Shown here: in pieces, positions 17,040 through 25,334 of the stretch
Position numbering within the stretch: position 1 is the stretch's first letter
Layout of the letters: each line of letters opens with the position of its first letter
The notes under the pieces: model-generated
The model's database searches: none
Told to the model about the DNA's origin: nothing
The model's input: only the letters and a program-made list of their open reading frames with translations
Translations under genes and position numbers: made by a program
Origin: Alphaproteobacteria bacterium
Lineage (GTDB): Bacteria > Pseudomonadota > Alphaproteobacteria > Rhizobiales > Xanthobacteraceae
Assembly: GCA_021325315.1 (NCBI GenBank)
Contig: JAJPHK010000169.1
Coordinates: 1 to 60,547, forward strand
Length of the DNA stretch: 60,547 nucleotides
Reading direction: 5' to 3'

Positions 17040-17993
17040 ATGACCGAAATCCTCTTTATCAAGACCTCCTCGATGGGTGATGTGCTCCATCACATGCCGG
17101 CCGTGACCGAGGCGAAGCGGCACTTTCCGGGCGCGCGCATCACCTGGGTGGTGGACGAGATGTATGCGCCGCTAGCCGCGCTTCACCCTGCCGTGGACGA
17201 AATCATCACCATCGCGCAGCGGCGCTGGCGGAAGAGAATTTTCAGCGCGCAATCGTGGCGGGAATTTTTTACCGCCGTGAAAAAGCTGCGGGCGCGGAAT
17301 TTCGACAAGGTCATCGACACCCAGGGGCTCGTTCGCACTGCGCTCATGGGCAAGCTCGCGCGCGGCGAGCGGCACGGCTACGACGCCGCGAGCATCCGCG
17401 AACCTTTTGCGGCACGTTTTTACGATGTGAATCACAAAGTCGGCTGGGATCTGCATGTGATCGCGCGCAACCGTACGCTCACCGCCCGCGCGCTCTGTTA
17501 TGAAGTGCAAGATGAGCCAGACTACGGCTTCGACCGCAAAAAGATTCAGCCGAGCGCGAGCGGCAACTACGCGATCATCTTCCACGCCACTGCCAAAACC
17601 AAAAAAGAATGGCCGGAAGAACGCTGGATCGAGGTTGGACGGGCGCTCGCGAAACGCGGTCTCGAAGTCGTGCTGCCTTGGGGCAACGATGTCGAGCGCG
17701 CGCGCAGCGAACGGATCGCCGCACAGGTGCCGAACGCGCGCGTGCCGGAACGCGTGCCGATCATGGAGGTCGCAAAGCTGATCGCCGGCGCGAAGATCGT
17801 TTGCGGCGTCGATACAGGTTTCCTGCACATCGCCGCAGCGCTCGGCGTGCCGGTGGTCGCGGTCTTCACGATCGCCAAATCACACACGGCGATCCCGGTC
17901 GGCCCCGGCCCTGTCGAGATGATCGGCGCGGCGAACGGCTTGCCGGAAGTACGGGACGTGATTGCGGCGATAGAGAAAGTCACCAAGACTTAG
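17040..17993 (+). CDS. waaC: LPS heptosyltransferase I
   Basis: This GT9-family enzyme adds the first L-glycero-D-manno-heptose from ADP-heptose to Kdo2-lipid A at the inner membrane. N-terminal 'ILFIKTSSMGDVLHHMPAVTEAKRHFP' is the WaaC signature. The C-terminal nucleotide-sugar region has 'CGVDTGFLHIAAALGVPVVAVF'. The length of 317 is typical. It converges with waaF, with a dispersed inverted repeat between the two stops. Confidence 0.93.
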   Translation: MTEILFIKTSSMGDVLHHMPAVTEAKRHFPGARITWVVDEMYAPLAALHPAVDEIITIAQRRWRKRIFSAQSWREFFTAVKKLRARNFDKVIDTQGLVRTALMGKLARGERHGYDAASIREPFAARFYDVNHKVGWDLHVIARNRTLTARALCYEVQDEPDYGFDRKKIQPSASGNYAIIFHATAKTKKEWPEERWIEVGRALAKRGLEVVLPWGNDVERARSERIAAQVPNARVPERVPIMEVAKLIAGAKIVCGVDTGFLHIAAALGVPVVAVFTIAKSHTAIPVGPGPVEMIGAANGLPEVRDVIAAIEKVTKT

Positions 17994-18000
17994 TTCATCG

Positions 18001-18088
18001 TCATGCCCGCACTTGTTGCGGGCATCCACGCCTTGCTTTCTTGAAATTCGGAAAAGACGTGGATGGCCGGGACAAGCCCGGCCATGAC
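18001..18088. repeat. Dispersed inverted repeat, copy C (between waaC and waaF)
   Basis: The arms 'tcatgcccgcacttgttgcg' and 'acgtggatggccgggacaag' with 'cccggccatga' match copies A and B. It fills nearly the whole gap between the convergent waaC and waaF stops, and could serve as a bidirectional terminator. Confidence 0.8.
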
Positions 18089-18089
18089 A

Positions 18090-19100
18090 TCAATTCTTCT
18101 TCAACGCCCTCATCGTCGCCTGGAACACTTCCTCGACCGGAATGTCCTCGGTCGTGCGGTTGCGCACGTCGTTGTCGCCGGGCTTGCGCCACGGCGCCTC
18201 GATGATCGCCGAAATCGGATTGAGCGGCGCCCAGTGCCACGGGCTTGTCGGCCCGAATAGGCCGACGGTCGGAGTGCCGATCGCGGCGGCGATGTGCATG
18301 AGCCCGGAGTCGTTCGACACGGCGGCGTTCGCCGCGGCGAGCTGCAGGATGCCGTTGCGCAAATCGTTGCTGGTAAGATCCTGCGCATAGCGGCCGTTCG
18401 CGGAAATGAGCTGCGCGTAATTCTTTTCGCTCGGTCCGCCCACGACCCAGACGTCACACCCCTCGCCCGTGAGCTTCTTCGCGAGGTCCGCATAGCGCAA
18501 TTCCGGCCAGCGCTTGCCCGGCCCGACTGCGCCCGGACAAAGCGCCACGGCCGGACGCCCCGTTTCTTTCAGCCCAACGCGCGCACGCCACGCCACGATC
18601 TCTTCCTTCGGCACGACGATCTCGGGAAGAGGCCATTCCTTCGGCAGCTTCGCCCCCTTCGGCAGAGCGAGCGCTGCGCACTGGTCGATCATGCGCGGCA
18701 GTTTCTTTTCGCCGTAGCGCACGTCGGTGAGCAGCCCGTAGCGCATCTCGCCGACAAAGCCGACACGCTCGGGAATGCCCGCAAGATAAGAAGGCAGCGC
18801 CGCCTTCCATTTGCGCGACATGATCAACGCGGTGCCGTAATGCTCGGGTGCGAGTTTCGCAGCAAGTTCCGCGTTCTCTTTATACGCAAGCCTGCGCCGC
18901 GGAATGTCGTGTACGATCGCCTTGCGCACACCCGGCATGTAGTCGGCCATCGGCGCGCAGAGCGTGGAGCTCACGATATCGACCGGCCGGTGCGGAAAGC
19001 GCTCCTTCAGCACCTTCACCACCGAGTGGCAGCGCACGAAATCGCCGATCCAAACATACGGCACGAGCAAAATCGGCCGCTCGTCGCGGAGCCGGGTCAT
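18090..19100 (-). CDS. waaF: LPS heptosyltransferase II-type glycosyltransferase
   Basis: This GT9 enzyme is expected to add the second core heptose. The true start is MTRLRDERPILLVPYVWIGD (336 residues), overlapping the gmhB stop as ATGA. The ORF track's 478-residue version adds about 140 out-of-family residues from the gmhB region. Features are 'WIGDFVRCHSVVKVLKERFP' at the N terminus, 'VALCPGAVGPGKRWP' mid-protein, and 'SNDSGLMHIAAAIGTPTVGLFGPTSPWHWAPL' near the C terminus, the classic WaaF nucleotide-binding face. It is the last gene of the gmhA-gmhB-waaF operon. Confidence 0.92.
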   Translation of the reverse strand: MTRLRDERPILLVPYVWIGDFVRCHSVVKVLKERFPHRPVDIVSSTLCAPMADYMPGVRKAIVHDIPRRRLAYKENAELAAKLAPEHYGTALIMSRKWKAALPSYLAGIPERVGFVGEMRYGLLTDVRYGEKKLPRMIDQCAALALPKGAKLPKEWPLPEIVVPKEEIVAWRARVGLKETGRPAVALCPGAVGPGKRWPELRYADLAKKLTGEGCDVWVVGGPSEKNYAQLISANGRYAQDLTSNDLRNGILQLAAANAAVSNDSGLMHIAAAIGTPTVGLFGPTSPWHWAPLNPISAIIEAPWRKPGDNDVRNRTTEDIPVEEVFQATMRALKKN

Positions 19101-19621
19101 CGCTTCACACCCGGAATATGCGTGCGCACGAAATCGAGAAGATTGCCGCCGGTGAACAGAAGCGGCGTAATCCCCGCGCCGCGCGCCGCCTGCATATCGC
19201 TTTCCTTGTCGCCGATCAGAAAGCTTTTCTCTTTCAACACCGGCCAGAACTTCATCAGGTCTTCGATCATGCCGCAGCCGGGCTTGCGCCAGTCGGAGAC
19301 GCGCCGGAAGTGAGGGATTGTTCCTTCCGGGTGAAACGGGCAATGCCGCCAGTCGTCGATATGCGCGCCAGCACGGTTGAATTCCAAATTCATGTAATCG
19401 TGCAACGCCTGCATGTCGTCTTCGGAATAAAGCCCGCGCGCGATGCCGGACTGGTTGGTCGCGACGAACGCATAATAGCTCGCATCGTTCACGGCTTTCA
19501 CGGCCTCGATCGCGCCCTCGATCCATTCGAAGTTCTTGCGATTGGAAACATAGCCGTGATCGACATTCAAAACGCCGTCGCGGTCGAAAAATACGGCGGG
19601 ACGCGGCGTTCGCTCGGTCAT
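19097..19621 (-). CDS. gmhB: D-glycero-beta-D-manno-heptose-1,7-bisphosphate 7-phosphatase
   Basis: This HAD-superfamily phosphatase removes the 7-phosphate in ADP-heptose synthesis. The start at MTERTPRPAVFFDRDGVLN gives 174 residues; the longer ORF-track start reads through gmhA's tail. Motif I is FFDRDGVLN and motif II is ATNQSGIARG. The zinc-loop cysteine/histidine segment 'HCPFHPEG...CGCRKP'-like region appears in reduced form as HCPFHPEG with later 'RKPGCGMI'. The motif III/IV region is 'SFLIGDKESDMQAARGAG'. It overlaps waaF by 4 bases and follows gmhA by 10. Confidence 0.92.
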   Translation of the reverse strand: MTERTPRPAVFFDRDGVLNVDHGYVSNRKNFEWIEGAIEAVKAVNDASYYAFVATNQSGIARGLYSEDDMQALHDYMNLEFNRAGAHIDDWRHCPFHPEGTIPHFRRVSDWRKPGCGMIEDLMKFWPVLKEKSFLIGDKESDMQAARGAGITPLLFTGGNLLDFVRTHIPGVKR

Positions 19622-19631
19622 TTCTCTTTGG

Positions 19632-20240
19632 TCATTTCTTGGCGAGTCGCCGCTCGACAAGGCCGCAGACGACATGCGCGGCGGTGATGTGAACCTGCTG
19701 GATGATCGGCGTCTTGTCGGAGGGTGCTCGCAGCATGAGATCGCATTGCTGCACCATCGGCCCGTCCTTCGCACCGCCGAAGCCGACCGTGACGAGACCG
19801 AGCGCCTTCGCCGCTCCCAACGCCTTCAGAATATTCCGCGACTTGCCTGAAGTCGAAATCGCGATCAGCACGTCGCCCCTTTTTCCGAGCGCAAGCACCT
19901 GCCGCTCGAACACATGATCGAAGCCGTAGTCGTTGCCGATTGCCGTCAGCGCCGAGGTGTCGGTCGTGAGAGCGATCGCCGCGAGCGCCGCGCGCTCGGC
20001 TTCGTACCGGCCCACGAGTTCGGCCGCGATGTGCTGCGCGTCGGCCGCGCTCCCGCCGTTTCCGCATAGGAGCACTTTCCCGCCGCTCGAAAGCGCGCCC
20101 GCCACCGCGTCGGTGATTTTGTCGATGGAGGCAAGGAATGCCCCATCCTCCGCCGCTTTCGCGAAGGCGTCTCGCGAGGCGCTCAAATGCTCCTTGGCAT
20201 AGGCGGTTTCGGCAGGGTTCATGGGCGTTGCGGGTAGCAT
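19632..20240 (-). CDS. gmhA: Sedoheptulose-7-phosphate isomerase
   Basis: This SIS-domain enzyme converts sedoheptulose-7-phosphate to heptose-7-phosphate, the first committed step to ADP-heptose. Features include CGNGGSAADAQHIAAELVGRYE (about 60-81), the 'SALTAIGNDYGFDHVFERQV' segment, 'AISTSGKSRNILKAL', and the C-terminal 'IQQVHITAAHVVCGLVE'. The start may be 20240 or the internal ATG at 20222 (MNPAETAYAKE); neither has a strong ribosome site. It leads the gmhA-gmhB-waaF operon, divergent from hldD-hldE. Confidence 0.93.
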   Translation of the reverse strand: MLPATPMNPAETAYAKEHLSASRDAFAKAAEDGAFLASIDKITDAVAGALSSGGKVLLCGNGGSAADAQHIAAELVGRYEAERAALAAIALTTDTSALTAIGNDYGFDHVFERQVLALGKRGDVLIAISTSGKSRNILKALGAAKALGLVTVGFGGAKDGPMVQQCDLMLRAPSDKTPIIQQVHITAAHVVCGLVERRLAKK

Positions 20241-20404
20241 CCGGTATTAAGAGTGTCTAGGTCGCGCCCTTTCGCGCTGGCGAGCGAAGCGAGCGGCCAG
20301 CGCGAAAATGCAAAAAACGGCGCTCCATAAATCATAAAAATGGAGCGCCGTTGCGTATGCCGCTTTCCTGCGGCAAAGGTTAGCGAAACGAGCGGACATT
20401 CGGC
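20241..20404. promoter_or_regulatory. Divergent gmhA/hldD control region with two stem-loops
   Basis: The inverted repeat 'ttcgcgctggc...gccagcgcgaa' is at 20271-20306. A perfect 13-bp stem 'aacggcgctccat...atggagcgccgtt' is at 20316-20352. Read toward gmhA, the second stem is followed by TTTTTT, i.e. it has intrinsic-terminator form upstream of gmhA. It may stop antisense transcription or act as a leader terminator. Confidence 0.6.
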
Positions 20405-21382
20405 ATGATTTTGGTTACCGGCGGCGCCGGCTTCATCGGCTCCAACTTGGTCGCGAGCCTGAACGAGCGCGGCGTCACCAGCGTCGCCGTGAACGACCAT
20501 TTCGACGGCGCCAAGATGAAGAACCTTGCGAAGCGCAAGGTCGCGGAGCTCGTACAACCCGGCGATCTCCTGCGCTGGCTCGAGGGAAGGAAGCTCGACG
20601 CCATCCTGCACATGGGCGCGATCTCGTCCACGACCGCCACGGACGAGCGCGAGGTGATGAGCGCCAATTACGATCTTCCCATGCGGCTCGTGGAATGGTG
20701 CACCAAGACCAAAACGCCGCTGATCTACGCCTCCTCCGCCGCGACCTATGGCGATGGAAGCCAGGGCTTCTCTGACGACAACTCGCCCGAAGCGCTCGCG
20801 AAGCTCGCGCCGCTCAATCTTTACGGCCGCTCGAAGGCGCGCTTCGATCTCGACCTTGTGAAACGTGCGCGCGCGGGCGACGCAATGCCGCCGCAGTGGG
20901 TCGGGCTCAAATTTTTCAACGTCTTCGGCCCGAACGAATATCACAAGGGCGACATGCAGAGCGTGCTCGCCAAGGTCTTCCCGCAGGTGAAAGCGGGGGC
21001 GCCTGTGCGCCTCTTCAAATCCGATCGTCCCGGTGTCGCCGACGGTGAACAAAGCCGCGACTTTATCTATGTGCTCGACGCCGCAAAGATCGTGATGTGG
21101 TTCCTCGACCGTCCGAACGTGAACGGCATCTATAATGTCGGCACCGGAAAAGCGCGCTCTTTCCGCGACATGATGACGGCGATGCTGAAGGCCATGGGCC
21201 GCAAGCCGGAAATCGAATATATCGACATGCCGAGAGAACTTTCCGGCAAATACCAGTACTGGACCGAAGCAAGGATGGAGCGATTGCGCGCCGCGGGCTA
21301 CGATGCACCCTTCCAAGCGCTCGAGGACTCCGTCGCCGATTATGTGAAGAACTATCTCGACAAGCCCGATCCCTACCGCTGA
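20405..21382 (+). CDS. hldD: ADP-L-glycero-D-manno-heptose 6-epimerase
   Basis: This short-chain-dehydrogenase-type epimerase makes the L,D-heptose isomer used in the LPS core. The NAD(P) motif VTGGAGFIGSNLVASL is at residues 4-19. The N-terminal 'VNDHFDGAKMKNL' segment is HldD-specific. The catalytic tyrosine/lysine are in NLYGRSKARFD. 'FFNVFGPNEYHKGDMQSV' is a strong HldD signature. It is the first gene of the hldD-hldE operon, with a 10-base gap to hldE. Confidence 0.95.
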   Translation: MILVTGGAGFIGSNLVASLNERGVTSVAVNDHFDGAKMKNLAKRKVAELVQPGDLLRWLEGRKLDAILHMGAISSTTATDEREVMSANYDLPMRLVEWCTKTKTPLIYASSAATYGDGSQGFSDDNSPEALAKLAPLNLYGRSKARFDLDLVKRARAGDAMPPQWVGLKFFNVFGPNEYHKGDMQSVLAKVFPQVKAGAPVRLFKSDRPGVADGEQSRDFIYVLDAAKIVMWFLDRPNVNGIYNVGTGKARSFRDMMTAMLKAMGRKPEIEYIDMPRELSGKYQYWTEARMERLRAAGYDAPFQALEDSVADYVKNYLDKPDPYR

Positions 21383-21392
21383 AAGATTCTCG

Positions 21393-22865
21393 ATGTTCGA
21401 CTACGAAAAGCGCCTCGCCGAACTCTCGCAACAGACGGTTCTCGTCGTCGGCGACCTGATGCTCGACCGCTTCGTCTATGGCGAGGTCGGCCGCATCTCG
21501 CCGGAAGCGCCCGCGCCGGTGCTTGCCGTGAAGCGCGAGGAAACGAATCCGGGCGGCGCGGGCAACGTCGCGCGCAACATCGCGGGACTGGGCGCGCGCT
21601 GCATTCTCGTTTCGGCAATCGGCGACGACGATGCGGGCAAGACGCTCTCCGAGACATTCGGCCTCACCGGCGGTCAGATCGACGCCAGACTCGTGCTCGA
21701 CGCCGGCAGGCCGACGACGCAGAAAGCGCGCTTCGTCTCCGATCAGCATTCGACGCATCTTCTGCGCGCCGACTGGGAAGAGACGCATCCGCTTCCCAAG
21801 CATTGCGAAGAGGAAATCCTGACCAACGCCCTGAAGGCTCTTCCCGCCTGCGGCGCGCTGGTCATTTCCGACTATGGCAAGGGTGTGCTGACGCCGCATG
21901 TGATCGAAATGCTGATCGACGCCGCGCGCAAGGCGAAGAAGCCGATCGTGGTCGACCCGAAGCACCACGATTATAGAATCTACAAGCACGCGACGCTGAT
22001 CACACCGAACCGTGCCGAGCTTTCGCGCGCGGCGCATCGCGATCTGCGCAAGACGGAAGACATCATTCTGGCCGCGGCCAAGCTGATCGAGGATGCCTCG
22101 CTCGATGCGATTCTCGTCACCCGCAGCGAGGAAGGCATGACGCTGGTGCGCGCCAAGGGCGATCCGGTCCATGTCCCCTCGCATGCGGTGAAAGTGCGCG
22201 ACGTTTCGGGCGCCGGGGACACCGTGGTTGCGACGATCGCCACGATGCTCGCGCTCAGCACCGATCTAGAAGCGGCGGCGCGCGCGGCGAACGCCGCCGC
22301 CGCGGTCGTCATCGGCAAGCGCGGCACGGCGGCGGTAAATTTCATCGAAATGCGCGCCGTGCTCGTGCCGAGCGCGGTGCGTGCGCATGACGAAAAGATC
22401 GCCCGCGACTGGAAAGTAATGGACGAGTATCTCGACGAGTGGCGAAAGGCGGGCTTACGCATCGGCTTCACCAATGGCGTGTTCGATCTTGTCCACCCCG
22501 GTCATCTCAAGGTGCTCGCCGGCGCCCGCGCCGCCTGCGACCGGCTGGTGGTCGGCATCAACAGCGATGCTTCCACCCGCCGCCTGAAAGGCGCCGCGCG
22601 CCCGATCCAGGACGAGGTCGCCCGCGCCGAAGTGCTCGCAGCGCTGGAAGCAACCGATCTCGTGGTCATCTTCGAGGAAGACACGCCGCTCGAACTGATC
22701 AAACGCATCAAGCCGCAGGTGATCGTGAAAGGCGGCGACTACAAGCGCGAGCAGGTCGTGGGCTTTGACGTCGTCGAAGCCATGGGCGGCGAGGTTGTCA
22801 TCGTCGACACGCTGCCCGAGCGTTCGACCACGCGGCTCGTGGAGCGTTCGAAAAAGCCCGCTTGA
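21393..22865 (+). CDS. hldE: Bifunctional heptose-7-P kinase / heptose-1-P adenylyltransferase
   Basis: This two-domain enzyme catalyses two steps of ADP-heptose synthesis. The N-terminal ribokinase-fold domain (about 1-325) shows NPGGAGNVARNIAGLGA and the catalytic VSGAGDTVVA. The C-terminal nucleotidyltransferase domain (about 355-490) shows FTNGVFDLVHPGHLKVL with the HxGH motif and INSDASTRRLKG. At 490 residues it is a normal fused HldE. With gmhA, gmhB and hldD the pathway is complete in this window. Confidence 0.96.
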   Translation: MFDYEKRLAELSQQTVLVVGDLMLDRFVYGEVGRISPEAPAPVLAVKREETNPGGAGNVARNIAGLGARCILVSAIGDDDAGKTLSETFGLTGGQIDARLVLDAGRPTTQKARFVSDQHSTHLLRADWEETHPLPKHCEEEILTNALKALPACGALVISDYGKGVLTPHVIEMLIDAARKAKKPIVVDPKHHDYRIYKHATLITPNRAELSRAAHRDLRKTEDIILAAAKLIEDASLDAILVTRSEEGMTLVRAKGDPVHVPSHAVKVRDVSGAGDTVVATIATMLALSTDLEAAARAANAAAAVVIGKRGTAAVNFIEMRAVLVPSAVRAHDEKIARDWKVMDEYLDEWRKAGLRIGFTNGVFDLVHPGHLKVLAGARAACDRLVVGINSDASTRRLKGAARPIQDEVARAEVLAALEATDLVVIFEEDTPLELIKRIKPQVIVKGGDYKREQVVGFDVVEAMGGEVVIVDTLPERSTTRLVERSKKPA

Positions 22866-22947
22866 GCGCGTCCGTTACCACTCGTTAACCGGCCTTCAAA
22901 ACAGATCGGTCACTTTCTCTCTATAGTGTGAGGGCCGGAGGGATTGC

Positions 22948-23934
22948 ATGGCGGTCTTGGTCACGGGCGGCGCCGGTTATATCGGCAGCCACATGGTGCT
23001 CGCGCTCGTCGACGCGGGCGAAGCCGCCGTCGTGCTCGACGACCTCTCGACCGGCTTCCGCGAGGCCGTGCACCCGAAAGCGAAACTCGTCGTCGGCGAT
23101 GTTAGTGACGAGAAGCTCGTCGCGTCTCTTATCAAGGAACACAAGATTGATGCCGTGATTCATTTCGCCGCGAAGATCGTGGTGCCGGATTCGGTCGCGG
23201 ACCCGCTCGGCTATTATCTCGCGAACACCGTGAAGACCCGCGCGCTGCTCTCCGCCGTGATTGGGGCAGGGGTGAAGCATTTCGTCTTTTCTTCCACCGC
23301 CGCGGTTTACGGCAACCCGGAGGAAAATCCGGTGAGCGAGGACGCGAAGCTCTCGCCGATGTCGCCCTACGGCTTCTCGAAGCTCATTTCCGAGTGGATG
23401 CTGCGCGACGTCGCGAATGCCTATGACTTCCGTTATGTCGCGCTCCGCTATTTCAATGTCGCGGGCGCCGACCCTGAAGGCCGCGCCGGGCAATCCACCA
23501 AGGGCGCAACGCACCTGATCAAGGTCGCCTGCGAAACCGCGGTCGGCAAACGCAACCGCATGTCCGTCTTCGGCACCGACTATCCGACGCCGGACGGCAC
23601 CTGTATCCGCGACTACATCCACGTTTCCGATCTCGTCGCCGCGCATCTTGCGGCGCTCAAGCATCTGCGCGCCGGCGGCGAGAACCTGGTGCTGAACTGC
23701 GGCTATGGCCGCGGCTATTCCGTGCTCGAAGTGATCGACGCCGTGAAGAAGGTCTCCGGCAAGGACTTCCCGGTGGAACTCGCGCCGCGCCGGCCGGGGG
23801 ATCCGGCCGCGATCGTCGCGCGCGCCGATAAAATCCGCGCGAAGCTCGGCTGGCAGCCGAGGCTCGACGACCTCTCAAAAATCGTCACCCACGCGCTCGC
23901 GTGGGAAACCGGGTTGAAAAACCGCGCCGGTTAA
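22948..23934 (+). CDS. galE: UDP-glucose 4-epimerase
   Basis: GalE interconverts UDP-glucose and UDP-galactose (or the GlcNAc forms) for surface polysaccharide synthesis. The NAD-binding VTGGAGYIGSHMVLAL starts at residue 4. The catalytic serine/tyrosine/lysine are in SSTAAVYG and MSPYGFSK. 'ALRYFNVAGADPEGRAGQ' is GalE-specific. A strong ribosome site (GGAGGGA) precedes the ATG. The length of 328 is standard. Confidence 0.94.
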   Translation: MAVLVTGGAGYIGSHMVLALVDAGEAAVVLDDLSTGFREAVHPKAKLVVGDVSDEKLVASLIKEHKIDAVIHFAAKIVVPDSVADPLGYYLANTVKTRALLSAVIGAGVKHFVFSSTAAVYGNPEENPVSEDAKLSPMSPYGFSKLISEWMLRDVANAYDFRYVALRYFNVAGADPEGRAGQSTKGATHLIKVACETAVGKRNRMSVFGTDYPTPDGTCIRDYIHVSDLVAAHLAALKHLRAGGENLVLNCGYGRGYSVLEVIDAVKKVSGKDFPVELAPRRPGDPAAIVARADKIRAKLGWQPRLDDLSKIVTHALAWETGLKNRAG

Positions 23935-24019
23935 TCCGCGCATTCAAGCCAAATCTCCCGGCCGCTTGCCCCTTTGCGCGCGGCATGCGAAACCCCGCCG
24001 CGCGTAAGGGTAGGTTTTC

Positions 24020-25333
24020 ATGCGTATCGCAATGATCGGCACCGGCTATGTCGGCCTTGTTTCCGGCGCCTGCTTCGCCGACTTCGGTCACAAGGTAATT
24101 TGCGTCGACAACGACGCCGGAAAAATCGCGTCGCTCCTGCAGGGCGTGATGCCGATTTTCGAGCCGGGCCTCGATGACCTCGTCGAGCGGAACGCCAAGG
24201 AAGGCCGACTGGAGTTTTCCACCGATCTTGCGAGCGCGGTGAAAAACTCCGACGTCGTTTTTATCGCCGTCGGCACCCCGTCGCGCCGCGGCGACGGCCA
24301 CGCCGACCTATCTTACGTGCACGGCGCCGCGCGCGAGATTGCCGCCGCGATCGACCACTACACAGTCGTCGTCACCAAATCGACCGTGCCCGTCGGAACC
24401 GGCGACGAGGTCGAGGAAATCATCCGCGCGGCGAAACCGAAGGGCGAATTCGCCGTCGTCTCGAACCCGGAATTCTTGCGCGAGGGCGCGGCGATCAACG
24501 ACTTCAAGCGGCCCGACCGCATCGTGATCGGCGCCGAGGACGAGCGCGCGAAGGAAGTGATGGCCGAGGTCTATCGCCCGCTTTATCTGAACGCCTCGCC
24601 CATCCTGTTCACCAAGCGCCGCACCGCCGAGATCATCAAATACGCCGCGAACGCGTTTCTCGCGACCAAGATCACCTTCATCAACGAGATCGCCGACCTT
24701 TGCGAAAAGGTCGGCGGCAACGTGCAGGACGTCGCGCGCGGCATCGGCCTCGACAACCGCATCGGCTCGAAATTTCTGCACGCCGGTCCCGGCTACGGCG
24801 GCTCGTGCTTTCCGAAGGACACGATCGCGCTGATGAAGACCGCACGCGACGCGGGCGCGCCGACGAAGATCGTCGAAGCGGTCGTCGCCGTGAACGACGC
24901 GCGCAAGCAGGCGATGGCGGAAAAAATTATCAAAGCGCTCGGCGGCAGCGTCAAAGGCAAGACGATCGCCGTGCTCGGCCTCACCTTCAAGCCAAACACC
25001 GACGACATGCGCGAAGCCCCGAGCCTCGTCATCGTGCCGACGCTTCAAAAAGCGGGCGCGCATGTGAACGCGCACGATCCGCAGGGCATGGAGGAAGCCG
25101 CGATGCTTCTTCCGGGCGTACGGATGTGCAAAAATCCGTACGAGGCGGCGAAAGACGCCGACGCTCTTGCGATCGTTACCGAATGGGATGCCTATCGCGC
25201 GCTCGATCTTGCGCGCCTGAAGCAGGAGCTGAAAGCGCCGGTCGTCGTGGACCTGCGGAATATCTACAATCCCGAGGAAATGGCGGCAAAGGGCTTTCGC
25301 TACACGAGCGTCGGCCGCCCGGACGCGGGTTGA
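24020..25333 (+). CDS. ugd: UDP-glucose 6-dehydrogenase
   Basis: This oxidises UDP-glucose to UDP-glucuronate with two NAD+. The Rossmann motif is MIGTGYVGLVSGACFADFGH (5-24). 'NPEFLREGAAINDF' is the substrate-binding loop, and 'GPGYGGSCFPKD' contains the catalytic cysteine. 'LTFKPNTDDMREAPS' marks the C-terminal domain. At 437 residues it is standard. Together with galU and galE it supplies acidic sugars for exopolysaccharide or LPS. Its stop abuts the convergent rmlD-like gene. Confidence 0.95.
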   Translation: MRIAMIGTGYVGLVSGACFADFGHKVICVDNDAGKIASLLQGVMPIFEPGLDDLVERNAKEGRLEFSTDLASAVKNSDVVFIAVGTPSRRGDGHADLSYVHGAAREIAAAIDHYTVVVTKSTVPVGTGDEVEEIIRAAKPKGEFAVVSNPEFLREGAAINDFKRPDRIVIGAEDERAKEVMAEVYRPLYLNASPILFTKRRTAEIIKYAANAFLATKITFINEIADLCEKVGGNVQDVARGIGLDNRIGSKFLHAGPGYGGSCFPKDTIALMKTARDAGAPTKIVEAVVAVNDARKQAMAEKIIKALGGSVKGKTIAVLGLTFKPNTDDMREAPSLVIVPTLQKAGAHVNAHDPQGMEEAAMLLPGVRMCKNPYEAAKDADALAIVTEWDAYRALDLARLKQELKAPVVVDLRNIYNPEEMAAKGFRYTSVGRPDAG

Positions 25334-25334
25334 G

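Noticed and set aside
18090-19526. 478-residue version of the WaaF ORF
   Set aside because: The first about 140 residues come from the alternative frame of gmhB; WaaF homology begins at MTRLRDERPILL (19100).
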